Source: Sipunculus nudus
Taxonomy: Eukaryota > Annelida > Sipuncula > Golfingiida > Sipunculidae
Assembly (NCBI GenBank): GCA_026874595.1
Contig: CM049306.1
Location: forward strand, 48,984,019-49,048,018
DNA length: 64,000 nt
Direction: 5' to 3'
Each line of letters starts with the position of its first letter. The first letter of the stretch is position 1. This document shows, one piece after another, positions 50,879 through 62,119 of this stretch. The notes under the pieces were generated by a model. That model made no database searches and was not told the origin of the DNA. It worked only from the letters and a program-made list of their open reading frames with translations. The position numbers and the translations under genes were made by a program.

Positions 50879-51535
50879 ATGGAAAATTTGAGCCCTCCAG
50901 CTCCCCTTCAAGTGACAGAAAACCTCGCTGACAACTGGAAGCGCTTTGTGCAGCGTTATAAACTGTATGCTTCTGCCTCCGGGCTTGCCAGTTAGCACAA
51001 AAATTCACAGGGCTCTGTGTTTCTGCATGTTATCGGGGAAGACGGGCTGGAAATTTATAATACTTTTCAGTTTGAGGAAGGTGCAGAACTGGATATTTCA
51101 GCTATTGTACCAAAGTTTGAGGAATGTTGTGTGCCAAAGAAAAATGTGACCTATGAAAGATACAAATTTTTCACCTGTGTTCAGACCAGTGATGGGGGGA
51201 TTGATGAATATGTGAAGAGACTTAGAATTCAGGCAAAATATTGTGAATTTGGAGGCTAGAGAGATGAACTGATACGAGATTATTTGTGGGATCACAGATG
51301 ACAGTTTGCGTGAAAGGTTGCAGCAGAAGAAAAATATGACATGGATGATACTGTTGACATGTTAAGAGCTGCAGAAACAATTAGAAATAGGGCCAGAGAG
51401 ATTAATCCAGATGAGAGTTCTGTCCATGCAGTCAGTAGAAATCTGTCAAAATACAGAGCAAATATCAATGAGAGAAATTTTAGCCAGAGTCAAGCAACTC
51501 AGAAAATCAGTAAACAAGGCCACAATGTAGCTTAA
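50879..51535 (+). pseudogene. Gag remnant (N-terminal and central part) of the LTR element
   Basis: A first segment starting at the ATG at 50879 reads in the style of mag-lineage Gag (PPAPLQ, then DNWKRFVQRYKLY). It meets a TAG at 50993-50995. The same frame then continues through GEDGLEIYNTF and KFEECCVPKKN to a second TAG near 51257. A Gag-like continuation (CGITDDSLRERL, then DMLRAAETIRNRAREI) is only recovered by changing frame around 51260-51340. Gag would form the particle shell and bind element RNA. It is inactive here because of stops and frameshifts. Confidence 0.8.
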
Positions 51536-51576
51536 GAAAAGGGGCCGTCTCAAAAACTTTCAATAGATCTCGGTCA

Positions 51577-52026
51577 TGTGGATACTGTGGATTCACCCAT
51601 GTTGCCAGATCATGCCCAGCATATGGCAAACAGTGTCGTAACTGTGGCAAGATGAACCATTTTGCCAAGTGCTGTCGTATGGCACGGTCCCAAGTGCACA
51701 TTCTGGATTATGAGGTCACCCAACAAACTGAAGTATATCAGGAACCTGAACTCTTTATTGATTCTATTGAAAATCAAGATAATTTGAATAAAGACTGGGT
51801 CGTACCTCTGCTTCTAAATGAAACTGTTGTTCCAATGAAACTGGATACTGGGGCACAGGCCAATTTAATTTCCAAAACAGTGTATAGTACATTACAAACC
51901 AAACCAAAGTTACATAGATTTACTGCCAGAGTTACATCCTATACTGGTGAGCGAGTCCAAGTTTGTGGAAAATGCCTCAACACAGTGAAATACAGAGACC
52001 AGCAGGTAATAAATGTTCTTTTATGA
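51577..52026 (+). pseudogene. Nucleocapsid zinc knuckles and retropepsin remnant
   Basis: From 51577 the frame gives two zinc knuckles, CGYCGFTHVARSC and CRNCGKMNHFAKCC. This CX2CX3HX4C plus CX2CX4HX4C pair is typical of the mag/K02A2.6 lineage. The same frame continues into an aspartic protease with the active-site block LDTGAQANLIS near 51840-51873. The frame closes at 52024-52026, short of the usual end. A related stretch (ILGLHGCEILG) follows in another frame at ~52050-52085, which implies a frameshift. Confidence 0.85.
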
Positions 52027-52090
52027 TTGTTGATGGCGACCGAAAGCCAATACTAGGACTTCATGGCTGTGAAATACTTGGGTATCTTTT

Positions 52091-52540
52091 TTGAGATTGC
52101 CATTTGGGATCAAATCGGCACCGGAAGTCTATCACAAGCGAATTCAAATGATCTTTGAGGGCATAGAGGGTGTGAACACAACCATGAATGACATTATAGT
52201 GTGGGGTACCAATCAATTGGAAAATGACAGGCGCCTGAGAATGATCCTTGAGGCAGCAAGAAATGCAAATATGGAGCTAAAAAGGCAAAAATGTGAATTC
52301 AGGGTGTCACAGTTGGTTTTCATTGGTGATGTGATCAGCAAAGATGGGATTAAACCTGACCCAACAAAGATTTCAGCAATTGAGAACATGGAAAGGCCTA
52401 CCTGTGTGAAGGAGGTTTAACGTTTCCTTGAGATGATTAATTACCTTGGAAAATTTATTCCGGACCTATCGGCTACTGCGGCTTCATTGAGACATCTGGT
52501 TGAAAAGAAAAATGAATGGTGCTAGTTCAAGGAACAAGAG
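52091..52540 (+). pseudogene. C-terminal fragment of reverse transcriptase
   Basis: The fragment starts at the conserved block LPFGIKSAPEVY and runs into the catalytic loop, read as TMNDIIVWG. The expected pair of aspartates is changed to Asn-Asp. Everything N-terminal to this block, including the fingers and the first catalytic Asp, is absent; the protease remnant joins almost directly to it. A TAA stop at 52418-52420 and a TAG near 52522 interrupt the frame in the thumb/connection region (RFLEMINYLGKF is visible between them). The enzyme is non-functional. Confidence 0.85.
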
Positions 52541-52555
52541 GAAGCCTGGCTCACA

Positions 52556-53020
52556 TTGAAGAAAAGTTTGACATCAGAACCAACACTGCAGTACTATGAC
52601 CCGCACAAACGCACCAAGATTTCAGCAGATGCCTCGCAGAACGGAATTGGTGTCGTACTTCTACAACAACATGAAGCCCAATGGCAACCTATAGCCTATG
52701 CCTCCCGTTCTATGACCAGTGTCGAAACACGGTATGCGATGATTGAAAAAGAGCTCCTTGCCATTACATTCACATGTGAACGTTTTTACCAGTATATATA
52801 TGGCCTCAGTGTGGAAGTAGAAACGGATAACAAACCATTGATACCAAATTTTGTTAAACCTCTAAATGAATGTCCCCTTCCCATACAGCGACTTCTGCTT
52901 AAACTAAAAATATATGATTTAGACGTGTCTTATACACCTGGCAAATTTATGGTGGCCGCAAACACTCTCTCGGGCAGTAGACAAGACAGCAGTTCCCAAC
53001 CAGTCTACAGTAGAATGTGA
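52556..53020 (+). pseudogene. RNase H domain remnant
   Basis: This 154-codon stretch has the Ty3-type RNase H signature: a first acidic block ISADASQNGIG, then PIAYASRSMT, IEKELLAI and VETDNKPL. It shares its frame with the reverse-transcriptase fragment, separated by two stop codons. The domain itself is the least damaged part of the element. It ends at 53018-53020, before the integrase region, which lies in a different frame. Confidence 0.85.
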
Positions 53021-53249
53021 TACTTCTTTATATGTGGATTTGATAATTACATCACTGCCAGTGTCCGTGCAAAGGCGCAATGAAATTCAGCTGGTAACGG
53101 CTAAAGACCCTTTTCTTCAAAAAGTGATCGATTTTATTCGAAATGGATGGCCATAATTCCAGATAGACTGTCCAACAAATGTCAAGGACTTCTGGTACTG
53201 TAGGGCTGAGTTATCGGTTGTTCAAGACACTATTTTTAAAGGGTGTAAG

Positions 53250-54331
53250 TTGGTTATACCCACCAGCATGCGGACTGCGAAGCTGTTAAAATTACATGAG
53301 GGACATTTGGGGGAAGAGAAATGCAAAAGAAGAGCACGAGAAATCATGTATCGGCCTCGCATAAACCAGGATATATCAGACAAAGTAAGAATTTGTCAAA
53401 TCTGTCAGAGATTCAGACCAAAACAAGCTGTAGAAGCGCTAATGCCTCACCCGGTTACAAGCAGGCCATATGAGAAAGTAGCGGCAGATCTTTTTGAATA
53501 CAATGCTCAGAACTTTTTGATTGTGACAGATTATTACTCCTGCTATCCTAAAGCAATTCCTCTAAGAAGCACAGATAGTTACTCTGTGGTTACTGGACTG
53601 AAAAATGTCCGTGCTAGGCACGGGATACCTGTTGAGCTCTTCAGTGATAATGGTCCTCAGTTCGCCAGTAGGAAAATGGCTAAATTTGCGGAGGTAATGG
53701 GATTTTACCCTGAACACACCCAGTCCCCATTTCCATCAGTCAAATGGAATTGCAGAAACCGGTGTTAAAATAGTCAAGAGCCTTCTGAATAAGGCCATAG
53801 AAGGAGCTGGAGATTTTCAGAAAGGACATTTAATTTACCGCAGCACACCACTTGCGAGTGGATTATCCCAAGCACAACTGCTAATGGGCAGACGAATACG
53901 TTCAAATCTCCCCATACCTGAATCGCTTTTGAATGTGAACAAAATGGATGAGCTGTACCAAGTAAAAGTAAAACAAAAACAGAAGCAAAAACTGTATCAT
54001 GACCAGAATGCCCAAGAATTGACCCCGCTGCATCCCGGGAACACAGTTCGTCCGAGGAATGTTGTCAATTCTCGCACGGGCACTTGGCCAGAGGAAGACA
54101 CTGTACAAAAGCAGGAGGCGCCCAGATTTAGTGCGCACTAGGTCTGGGGCCATGCTGCTTCGCAACCGTAGAGATTTACTATTAATGCGGCAAAGGAGAG
54201 TGGTCCATGACGATGATGAAGACATTCAGGTAGATGACACTCCAGTCAGCAGACCGGATGCAGTTGTCCCACAGCTTCGACGCTCCAGCAGGCAGCGTGG
54301 TGCACCAAAAAGACTCATTGAGGAATGTTAG
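53250..54331 (+). pseudogene. Integrase remnant, frameshifted at the C-terminal third
   Basis: The N-terminal zinc-binding module is visible (HEGHLGEEKC ... CQICQRF, an HHCC pattern). The catalytic core has its first acidic residue in VAADLFEY and its second in FSDNGPQF. The core then breaks: after SPFPSVKWN (~53745) the continuation carrying the expected third acidic residue lies in another frame. A downstream open frame at 53884-54141 and another at 54059-54331 hold the C-terminal tail, ending in RRSSRQRGAPKRL, common at the end of Ty3 integrases. At least two frameshifts inactivate it. Confidence 0.85.
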
Positions 54332-54532
54332 AGATTTGCCACTCATAATCACATATATAAACATTTGTAACAACCAGGACAACCAGCAATGCAGTCTCTT
54401 AAAGTGAATATCTGATAAATTCTTATAAGATCTTTCAAACCTTCAATAACATTCGCAAGTCCATATTTGAGGTAATTCTGAGATGTAATACTTTTTAAGG
54501 TTTTTTTTCAATAAGGACATTAAGTAATTGTT

Positions 54533-54546
54533 AAGAAGGGGGGAAG
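54533..54546 (+). other. Polypurine tract
   Basis: AAGAAGGGGGGAAG lies directly before the 3' LTR, where second-strand priming occurs in LTR elements. It appears intact. Confidence 0.85.
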
Positions 54547-54718
54547 TGTAATGATAATTGAATATTAAGACTTTTGAGACAACCCCTCATGACTGTCGGC
54601 GACCCCACCGGAAGTGGGGGAACCGGAAGCTGCAAGATGCATGAAACCCATGGCAGGTCCTGTTACAGGACTTGTTAATGACTGGAATGACTAATTAAAA
54701 GCGTTGGAGATCAAAACA
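54547..54718 (+). repeat. 3' LTR of the Ty3/gypsy-type element
   Basis: This 172-bp copy begins TGTAATGATAATT and ends GATCAAAACA, matching 50514-50690 with roughly 90% identity by eye. It is followed by GTACC, the target duplication. Confidence 0.93.
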
Positions 54719-54790
54719 GTACCGACATGCTTTATATAGATGTTATATATCCCGAAAAGATATACCGTATGCCAAATTAATCTATGTAAT
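54719..54790. repeat. 85-bp flank repeat, second copy
   Basis: GTACCGACATGC through CCAAATTAATCTATGTAA matches 50424-50496 almost perfectly. The retroelement separates the two copies. Confidence 0.8.
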
Positions 54791-54806
54791 AAAAAACCTT
54801 ATCAGC

Positions 54807-55060
54807 CCAAAAATAAAAAATAAAGGTTTTATTCTCAGGCACTATTTTTCAGTAAACAATGCTAGAGGGCGTTTTTTTATTTTTAATCTTTTGTATGTTT
54901 CGATAAATATGTCAAATGAAAAAGCAAGATAAAAACAGATTTATTTTGCTAAACAAGTAAATGCACTTCATAACAGAGAAAATGTTATCAAAATTGTATG
55001 ATTTTATCTTCTTGAAAGAAATATCCGATCGGCTGGAGCTTAAAATTGGTAGGTTTCTAT
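54807..55060. repeat. Copy of the 7711-8021 element
   Basis: It starts GCCCAAAAATAAAAAATAAA, then TTCTCAGGCAC, and has the internal blocks GTATGTTTCGATAAATATG and TCAAATGAA also found (inverted) at 7.9 kb. The right end is not clear. Confidence 0.55.
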
Positions 55061-55299
55061 CGAAAATCAAAATAAAAATTTTTGATGCGGGGGTTTAAAA
55101 TTTACCCTTTTATTTTATTTATTTTTTTTTTTTGCCTTAAAATGTTTTTTATAATAACCTTTGACCAAAATAAGAGTGCTCTGGCTGGAGACGTCTGGTC
55201 AGGCCATCCAATAGGCGTTGTTACAGGAGTGTCACAGTGGACAGTGAATGGAGAGTATCAGGTTAGTGAAAACTAAGGAAGCAAAACAGAAGCCCCTGC

Positions 55300-55985
55300 T
55301 AGCAACACCCGGCAGCAGACCCAGCCAGCTGCGACCAACAGCAGTTCCAGCCGGCAACACCAACCAGAAGCCCGAGCCACATATGACCGGTAGACCCAGG
55401 CGGTCACACCTATCAGCAGCCCATGCTTGCCACAGCCACCAGCAGACCCAGCCAGCAATGCCCGGGCAGCAGTGTCAGCCAGCAAACGGAAAGCAGTCCA
55501 GCCAGTCACACCCACCAGCAGTCCATCCAGCCATACAAAGGCAACAGCGCCAGCAAGCCACACCAGGGCAACAGCTTCAGCCAGCCACACAAGGTAGCAG
55601 TCCCAGTAAGGCATACTCACCAGCAGCCCAGCAGACAAAACCCGGGCAGCAGCCCAAGCAAGCCACACCCGGTATATATTAGCCCGAACCAGCCACATGC
55701 GGCAGTAGCCCTAGCCAGCCACACCCGGCAGCAGCCTGTGCCAGCAAAACCTTGGCAGCTGCTCCAGCCGGCACACCCGGCAGCAGTGCCAGCCAGCAAC
55801 GGTACCAGTAGCCCTAGCCAACAACATCCGGGCAGCAGCAGCACCAAACAGCAGCCTCAGCCAACCACAAGCGGCGACTTTCTAAGTCAGCCACATCCGG
55901 CAGCAGCCACAGCAAGAAACATCCGGGCAGCAGCTCCAGTCAGGCACATCCGACAGTAACCCAAATCAGCCACAGTCAAAATCTA
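55300..55985. repeat. C/A/G-rich minisatellite with Pro/Gln/Ser-type open frames
   Basis: Variants of CAGCCAGCCACACCCGGCAGCAG repeat irregularly with ~27-36-bp spacing. Long frames are open on both strands: plus 55248-55682 and 55423-55959, minus 55273-55698 and 55617-55847. Encoded peptides would be Q/P/S/H-rich on one strand and L/V/A/G/W-rich on the other. Openness in overlapping frames points to composition rather than coding. A repetitive exon is possible but not shown. Confidence 0.65.
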
Positions 55986-58739
55986 GCAGCTTGCCAAACA
56001 AAAGCTGCCCAGCAGTATCTCCAGACAGAAGGCAAACCATAGCATCCAAACCACAAAGCCCAGAACAGATCACCAACAACAGCAGGTCACAGTTTCATTA
56101 ATATTCACGTCTCAGGTCGAATTAACAAAATAGCTTGTAAAAGGTTTGGTCGGTTCACGTTTGCTTTAACCATCATTCCAGGCGGTTTTGAAACTCATTT
56201 TCGAGTCCAATCAAGGAATTGCTTGGTTGGGATGATTAAGTAATTTCAGCTTCACTCAATAGGGAACAGTATTGTGTGAAAGGAATATACACAAAACATC
56301 ATTTTCTAGCTCTTATCCCCTTTAGAAATTAAGAATTCCTAGAAAAGACCTTCATCTCAGGTAAGGTAATGGTGGTCTTGTGGCCAGCAAAGCAATGTCA
56401 ACCTAGAACGTACAATACCATCAATTTGTGCTTCACTAAGAAACACCTTTCTACAAGCAACAGGCCTGCCATCGTCCATTATTAATCTGTTTCCTCTTAA
56501 CGTGCAGAATCTTCGTCTTAGCAATTTCCGATTTTACGAAAATACTGCGAGTCATAACTTACACATTAGATACCAGGAAGTGTGTTCTTTCTGCTGGAAA
56601 ATGTGCAGAATAAATATAACCCTAATCTAATCTTGTATTAGGACGAAATATACATAAATTACGTTTTATTATGCCTGTGATCAACAATCCCTTGAAGAAG
56701 AAAAGTCTTAAAGGTGCCTATCCCAGTATCTGATCTGTTTCAACTGAAGATTATCCTCCGAACCTTTTATAAAAAATAAGACAGAAAGCCCCGATTCCAC
56801 CGCATATTGGCTTTTCGTTTCATTTATATCTACCTGTTTATAACAAGGGCCCACGCAAAAATAACACATTCAACGAGAGCAGCTATTTGTTAATCAGATG
56901 AACCTGAGTTTTTTAAATGACGTTTTGCAACAAGTGACCCTTCACTGCCTTGAGCTTTCGCACAAATGCAACCAACCTCCTTAGGTTACATAGTTTTACT
57001 GTTTGTCAACATTGACGCATGTACGGCGTTAACCAACAGCTTGTATATAAATTAGCTTTTAAATACGACACAGAGGTGTTATTAGAACTGTTCTTTATTA
57101 CCTACAGTTCATTAATATGTATGCAACGTGAGCTAGAAATAAAAATTAATGATACAAAAACATGTAAAGGAACATGAAGCTGGCTTTAATTCGGTCTATC
57201 TTTAGCCCAAGCCAACGCAGGCAACATATGGTTAATATACCCATCTTGTGTTTGGGATGGTATTTCACGATCAAAATCAAAAGGGAAGTTCTATCATCAG
57301 GATTATTAGCATTTCACTGGGGGGGGGGGGTTAAACTGCCTCATAGTTGTCTCCGTTAAAGGGAAAATATAAAAATTGAATCAAATAGGTTTGCAACGAT
57401 TATATGTTAACAAATTTTGAGGACTGATGTTTCCGCCAAGCTTCTGGGACTGCATCAGAATTCTACAGGTTAGACATATTATAATTATTTTTTTTACGCA
57501 AAATATTTCTTCAGTATCTCATCATAGGAATTGTATGCTTCTCGAATCGTCGGTAAATCATTTATATTACGCTTAGATAAGTATCGCAATATTTTCAGTA
57601 TTATTCACATTATTCTGTGTTTATGCTTCTCTCCTAATTTGTCCACTTAGTGCAACCATTAAGGAGACACAAATCTGTACTGTTTAACAAAATAAATCAT
57701 CGCAATTTTCTATGGTTAATAAAAAAATCAACTGAAGAATCACTTATTTATATTCCGAACATTTTCCCGCACTTCATTCTGCATGGAAGATGATACAAGG
57801 GTTACAAATGGATTCCTCTTCTGTGCATTTCCTCTAATTCAAACGTGAGACCCCCTGCCGACCAAGGTAATGGATATCACACGGTTGCTATGGATGTTAA
57901 TCATGCTGATGGTTATTGTGAGTGGAACAGCGGAAAACACAAAGACAGTATTGACAGAGGCCTAGTGTTTCCTTGCCCAGTTGTTACGCTTAATTTATCA
58001 GACATCACATATAACTGTGGCTCTAACATCAGACGGACCATCTGCTTGTGCCACATGTAGCGATGTATGTAAGTAACAACGTTAGACGTGCAATTACTAT
58101 CATGCAGTCGGTCATATGTAATCATGTGCCCGTCGTTCCGAACAGTCGCCAGTCGAAGAAGCGTATATTCGGTTGTGACTATGTAAAACTGTGGTAAAGT
58201 TGTCGTACGATAGTATGCGACCACTTGTATCTAATAGTAATTTACGAAAAATTACGGCACCATATGAATAAACAATACATAACTAGAATTTAATGTAGAT
58301 TGGGAAACCTCGAAGCGACCGCTTTTCCTCTTGTTGTAGTCCATGGAGAACAACGATCACCTATAACTTTCGTAGAACTGTGTCTACTATTTTTCGTCAC
58401 TTCTCGTGTTTGCAGGTCATATCTTGCCATATTCTTTAATGAGAGTGTGTTTAATAGGCCCGGGCATAAACAACCTACGAATTGGTTTGTTGTGCGGGTT
58501 ACGACAGAACTGACAGTCGTTTATTTGGAATAGGTGAATTTGATATTGGCGCAGTAGCGGTCAGTTACAAAATAACTATTTTACGATTGTCGTGGGATAA
58601 TAGGTCAAAGCTATCGAAGTCAAATAATAAGTTATAAACAAAAGCATAAACATAGGGGCTATTAAAGGGAGTTCTCAGGATTCCAAGGACATTAGATTTA
58701 AAAAAACAGTACAGTACAAATGTCAATGTTATTGTGAAT
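55986..58739. other. Non-coding or unassigned
   Basis: A 12-G run is at 57319-57330. Frames 57845-58060 (+) and 57913-58224 (-) overlap and have no recognised domain. Confidence 0.5.
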
Positions 58740-59460
58740 GGATTTTCAACAAAATTGCCTGGCAGCCATATTGGATTTAACAGGAGTCTGAGTTTAAAGG
58801 CACATATTCCCTCATGGGTGCCAAGGTTCTATCAAATATTCGCAAAAGAAAATCATTGATGTGTTCTTGCGGCGATACTGGACATTAAAGAGGTATGTAA
58901 TTCGATACACCTTGAGCCTTCATAGGCATCAGTCGTCCCTCTTAATTTGAGAACGGTTAAACTTAGCCTCTCTGAAATACTGCGCTCATAAGTAAATAAA
59001 AGATTGTTCTGTGGCAGCTGTATAGGTCTTTTGGCGGGTCTTTAATTTGATAGGGGTGGCACTGTAATGGACACCAATCATCCATGTGAATCTGAGAAAG
59101 ATCAAGTGTATTATCTTTCAGATACTGCGCGTGCAAGAAAATTACCGATTGCTCTCTGGTGGCTATATTGAGTTTTTTTTAACGGGTATGTGATTTGATA
59201 GAGCTAGGGGCCTCATAAACACCAATGGTCTCTGTGAATTTGAGAAAAAAAACTTATTCTCTTGAGATAATGGGCTTGAAAGAAAATCACCGATTTTGCA
59301 CTTGCGGCAATTTTGGTTTCTGGATGGGTCTGTAATTTGATAGGGCTTTAGCCGTGATCGGCACCAATCAATCCTGTGAATTTGAGAAAGATGAAAGAAT
59401 TCAGTTTTAGATAATGCGGGCGAAGAAAGCGTCACTAACGGACGGAGGGGCGGACGGACG
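58740..59460. repeat. ~143-bp tandem repeat, about four units, with a GGACG-rich tail
   Basis: Unit markers are TTTGATAGGG, CACCAATCA, TGTGAATTTGAGAAA and AAGAAAATCACCGATT, spaced about 140-150 bp (near 58895, 59045, 59189, 59330). The array ends in ACGGACGGAGGGGCGGACGG. A similar GGACGGACGG-rich piece is at 30990-31015. The minus-strand frame 59163-59435 is a repeat artefact. Confidence 0.7.
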
Positions 59461-59831
59461 AAAGAAATGACGGGAGGATGGCCAACGCGATCATACGGGG
59501 CGCTAATTGAAGTGCATTATTCTGCCTTTTTTGTATGGATCAGTGTAATTTTCATTGAGTTTGTAATTTTATTTATACTGCAAATTTCATGCTTGGAATA
59601 TATTTTTTTTATTAAAAAAATATAATTTGGAAAAAAGAGTAATGTAATGTTGACATGTGGTGTAATATGAGCTTACTACCAGCTAGATTGCCCTTACTGC
59701 GCCTGGACACATTTTTATTTTTAGATTCCTGATAATCATCAAGCGAATGTTTTATAAAGCGAATGTCTGGAAACAACGGATTTATCCCCTGATATCTAGG
59801 AAGAAAATGCCACTCATTGTAATGCATAAAT

Positions 59832-59852
59832 TATATATATATAAATATATAT

Positions 59853-59885
<33 letters not shown>
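59832..59885. repeat. (TA)n microsatellite
   Basis: TA units with a few AAATA and AGATA interruptions. Confidence 0.9.
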
Positions 59886-59888
<3 letters not shown>

Positions 59889-60084
59889 TTTTGATGTTGT
59901 TTTTTCTATATTTTTTTCTATTTTTAACATTGTTAAAATATATATTTCTGTGTGTTTTCTCATTTTTTTTCGTTTATTCCAAGATTTTTTAATCAGTAGG
60001 TTATCCATCTAGTTCATTAAATTCAGTAAGAAATATATTACCGGATCCTGCAGTTTATCTGTTGTACCACTTATGGGAATGTTA

Positions 60085-60165
60085 TGTTATGTATGTATGT
60101 ATTAATGTATGTATGTATGTATGTATGTATAATGTATGTATGTATTTATGTATGTATGTAGGTAT
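60085..60165. repeat. (GTAT)n microsatellite
   Basis: Tetranucleotide GTAT repeats with AATGTAT and TTATG interruptions. The Cys/Met/Tyr-rich frames over it are artefacts. Confidence 0.93.
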
Positions 60166-60359
60166 GTCTATCGGTCTGTACAAACCTTCAACAAAAACAA
60201 AAATCACAGCACCTTTCGATTTAAATTTGACACAAGGAAACCGGCTTATGTGGTCTACAGGTTTGAGCACAGGATTCATAGCCGGGAGATCGTGATTGCT
60301 CAACAGACTTTATGGGAAGGCCGTGCCCCATGGAAGGTCTTCAGTGTTCTGTGGTGAAA

Positions 60360-61705
60360 CCACATGTGCCTACAATAAGAGCTTAAATTTTTTCTGCTCT
60401 CTGTAGGTAACAAGTGGACACCTCTGATGAGAGGAAGTATATGATCATATTTGCTGGTTCTTGTAACAACTTGACTCGCTGTGACTGTGTAACAGTGTGC
60501 GAGGTAAAGGCTAAAGAGGAGACTGTTACAATAATGGTTCCAAAGAATGAAACCAAAGAAACTCTTCGTCCTCTGGAGCAAGATGGAGAGGTCAAGAGTT
60601 TCGAACGCCGTTGACAGGTGTATATACCCAGGCCCCGCCGCCATTTTGCGAGCCGAGTCATGATCAAGCCGAGCCGAGATTATCAGGAGGCGCCGCCGAT
60701 ATTTCATTAAGCCGAAGTGAACCGATTTGAATTAGTTTGGCTTGAGATAAAATTTTATAAAAAAGATGTTCAAATGTTCAGGTTTTATTATATTGTTTTC
60801 TTGTAGCTGAAAAGTGACGATGTGAACGTTTATTTACGAAAGTGTTGGCTTTTGAAGCAACAAGATAAACTATACTCAATATTTAATCATAAACTACTTA
60901 AATGTGAAATGGATGCATTATCTCACGTATTATATATAACTTGTTTAAATAACTGGTACTTTGTTACCTCGTTGAAAATGAATACTCTTTCAGGTCAGTT
61001 TAAGCCAGCCGTCATTTTGCAAACCACGAAACTCGGCCTACTTCTAAGGTTAGCCGCATTTTTTGGCCAAGACAGCCGTATTTGTTTGCTAACACGGCTC
61101 AAGGTTCCACAGGTCAAGCAGTGCATGCATGGAACAAGCCCAGCTGTCAGTGACACCGTTATAGACGTTGAGAAGAACTATGTCATTTGGAAGTCACTAC
61201 TTGTAAGCAGATTGATTCTTACATCTTCTCATTTGAAATCCTAATGCGTTTGATGTAAGTTAATCTGATTTTGTGTATTATACTAACCATTTTGAAAAGA
61301 CAGGTTACAAGATTTTTACCTATAATGAAAAAATATCCATTATGACTTTAAATTGTTATAACTGACCATTTTGAGGTGCCACGTTGCAGGACTTTCATCT
61401 GAAAGAAATATATACACACTGATCTTCGATTTTTATGTAAATTACTATCTAATACAAAATGAAAAAAAAACCTTTCTATTCTCTGTCACTTTGGGAAAGT
61501 GTATCCACTTACTTTGGTGTATTTTGTCAAAAGGGTTCGCGCTTTCCGGGCTGTTATCATCCTAATAGACTAAAGCGACTCAACCCAATCCGAAGGGTTA
61601 AGTGTCGATGTGGTGAGAACTTCAGTGTCTACTGTGACAACATACATGTCTTTCAAAGTCACGGTTTGGAAAATCAATTTTTCGTCGCGACTGTATTTTG
61701 ACGAA
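60360..61705 (+). other. Exon-like open stretches, gene not recognised
   Basis: Three short open stretches here look less repeat-like than the rest. One (60414-60614) follows a pyrimidine-rich TTTTTTCTGCTCTCTGTAG and encodes a charged peptide (KAKEETVTIMVPKNETKE) before a TGA. A second (~60994-61203) lies between CTCTTTCAG and CTTGTAAGC, which could be acceptor and donor sites. A third (to 61701) encodes a Cys/Arg-containing tail (RRVKCRCGENFSVYC). No domain is recognised and the frames do not clearly join. They may be exons of one unknown gene, fragments of an old element, or chance. Confidence 0.2.
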
Positions 61706-62119
61706 TGTGCCAGTTACTGACTTCTAGGACTCAACGTCATTTGTTACCTTCAGATTTCTTCCTGGAGTCATGACTGAAAACGGTCCTGGGTTGAATATAA
61801 CACAATATATAGGTGTTACTCTGGGTTTTATGTGTTTTTAGTGTTTATTTGATACATGTTGCGTCATATTTTAAATTGTTAATTTCAAGAGATTCTTTGG
61901 TCATGACGGTTACCTGATATTATACCCTATACAAAGTAAAAATCTTGGTCAATTCTGTGTTTGTGCGTGTATGTGTCCGTAACATATCTGAAATAGATTT
62001 AAATATACGCAATATTTAGGTCGGGAATGTTGACATTTCCAAGTGACTTATTTAAGATGTAGATCCCTGCTTGTGCAAAATACTCGATGATAGACTTTTG
62101 ATGGTTTTCGCAGGAGTGT

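Larger units (their letters stand above)
50514..54718 (+). mobile_element. Degenerate Ty3/gypsy-type LTR retrotransposon (K02A2.6/mag-like)
   Basis: The element has two ~175-bp LTRs, a primer-binding site, a polypurine tract, and the order gag zinc knuckles, protease, reverse transcriptase, RNase H, integrase, which defines the Ty3/gypsy group. It is flanked by a perfect 5-bp target duplication GTACC (50509-50513 and 54719-54723). The two LTRs are about 90% identical by eye, so the insertion is old. The coding part has in-frame stops (for example 50993-50995 and 52418-52420), several frameshifts, and a large deletion between protease and the C-terminal half of reverse transcriptase. It cannot encode a working polyprotein. 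The CX2CX3HX4C plus CX2CX4HX4C knuckle pair fits the K02A2.6-like/mag lineage; that placement is from memory of the family. Confidence 0.93.

Noticed and set aside
60136-60357. 73-codon frame after the GTAT repeat as a gene
   Set aside because: It begins inside the microsatellite and has no recognised domain; plus and minus frames are equally open.
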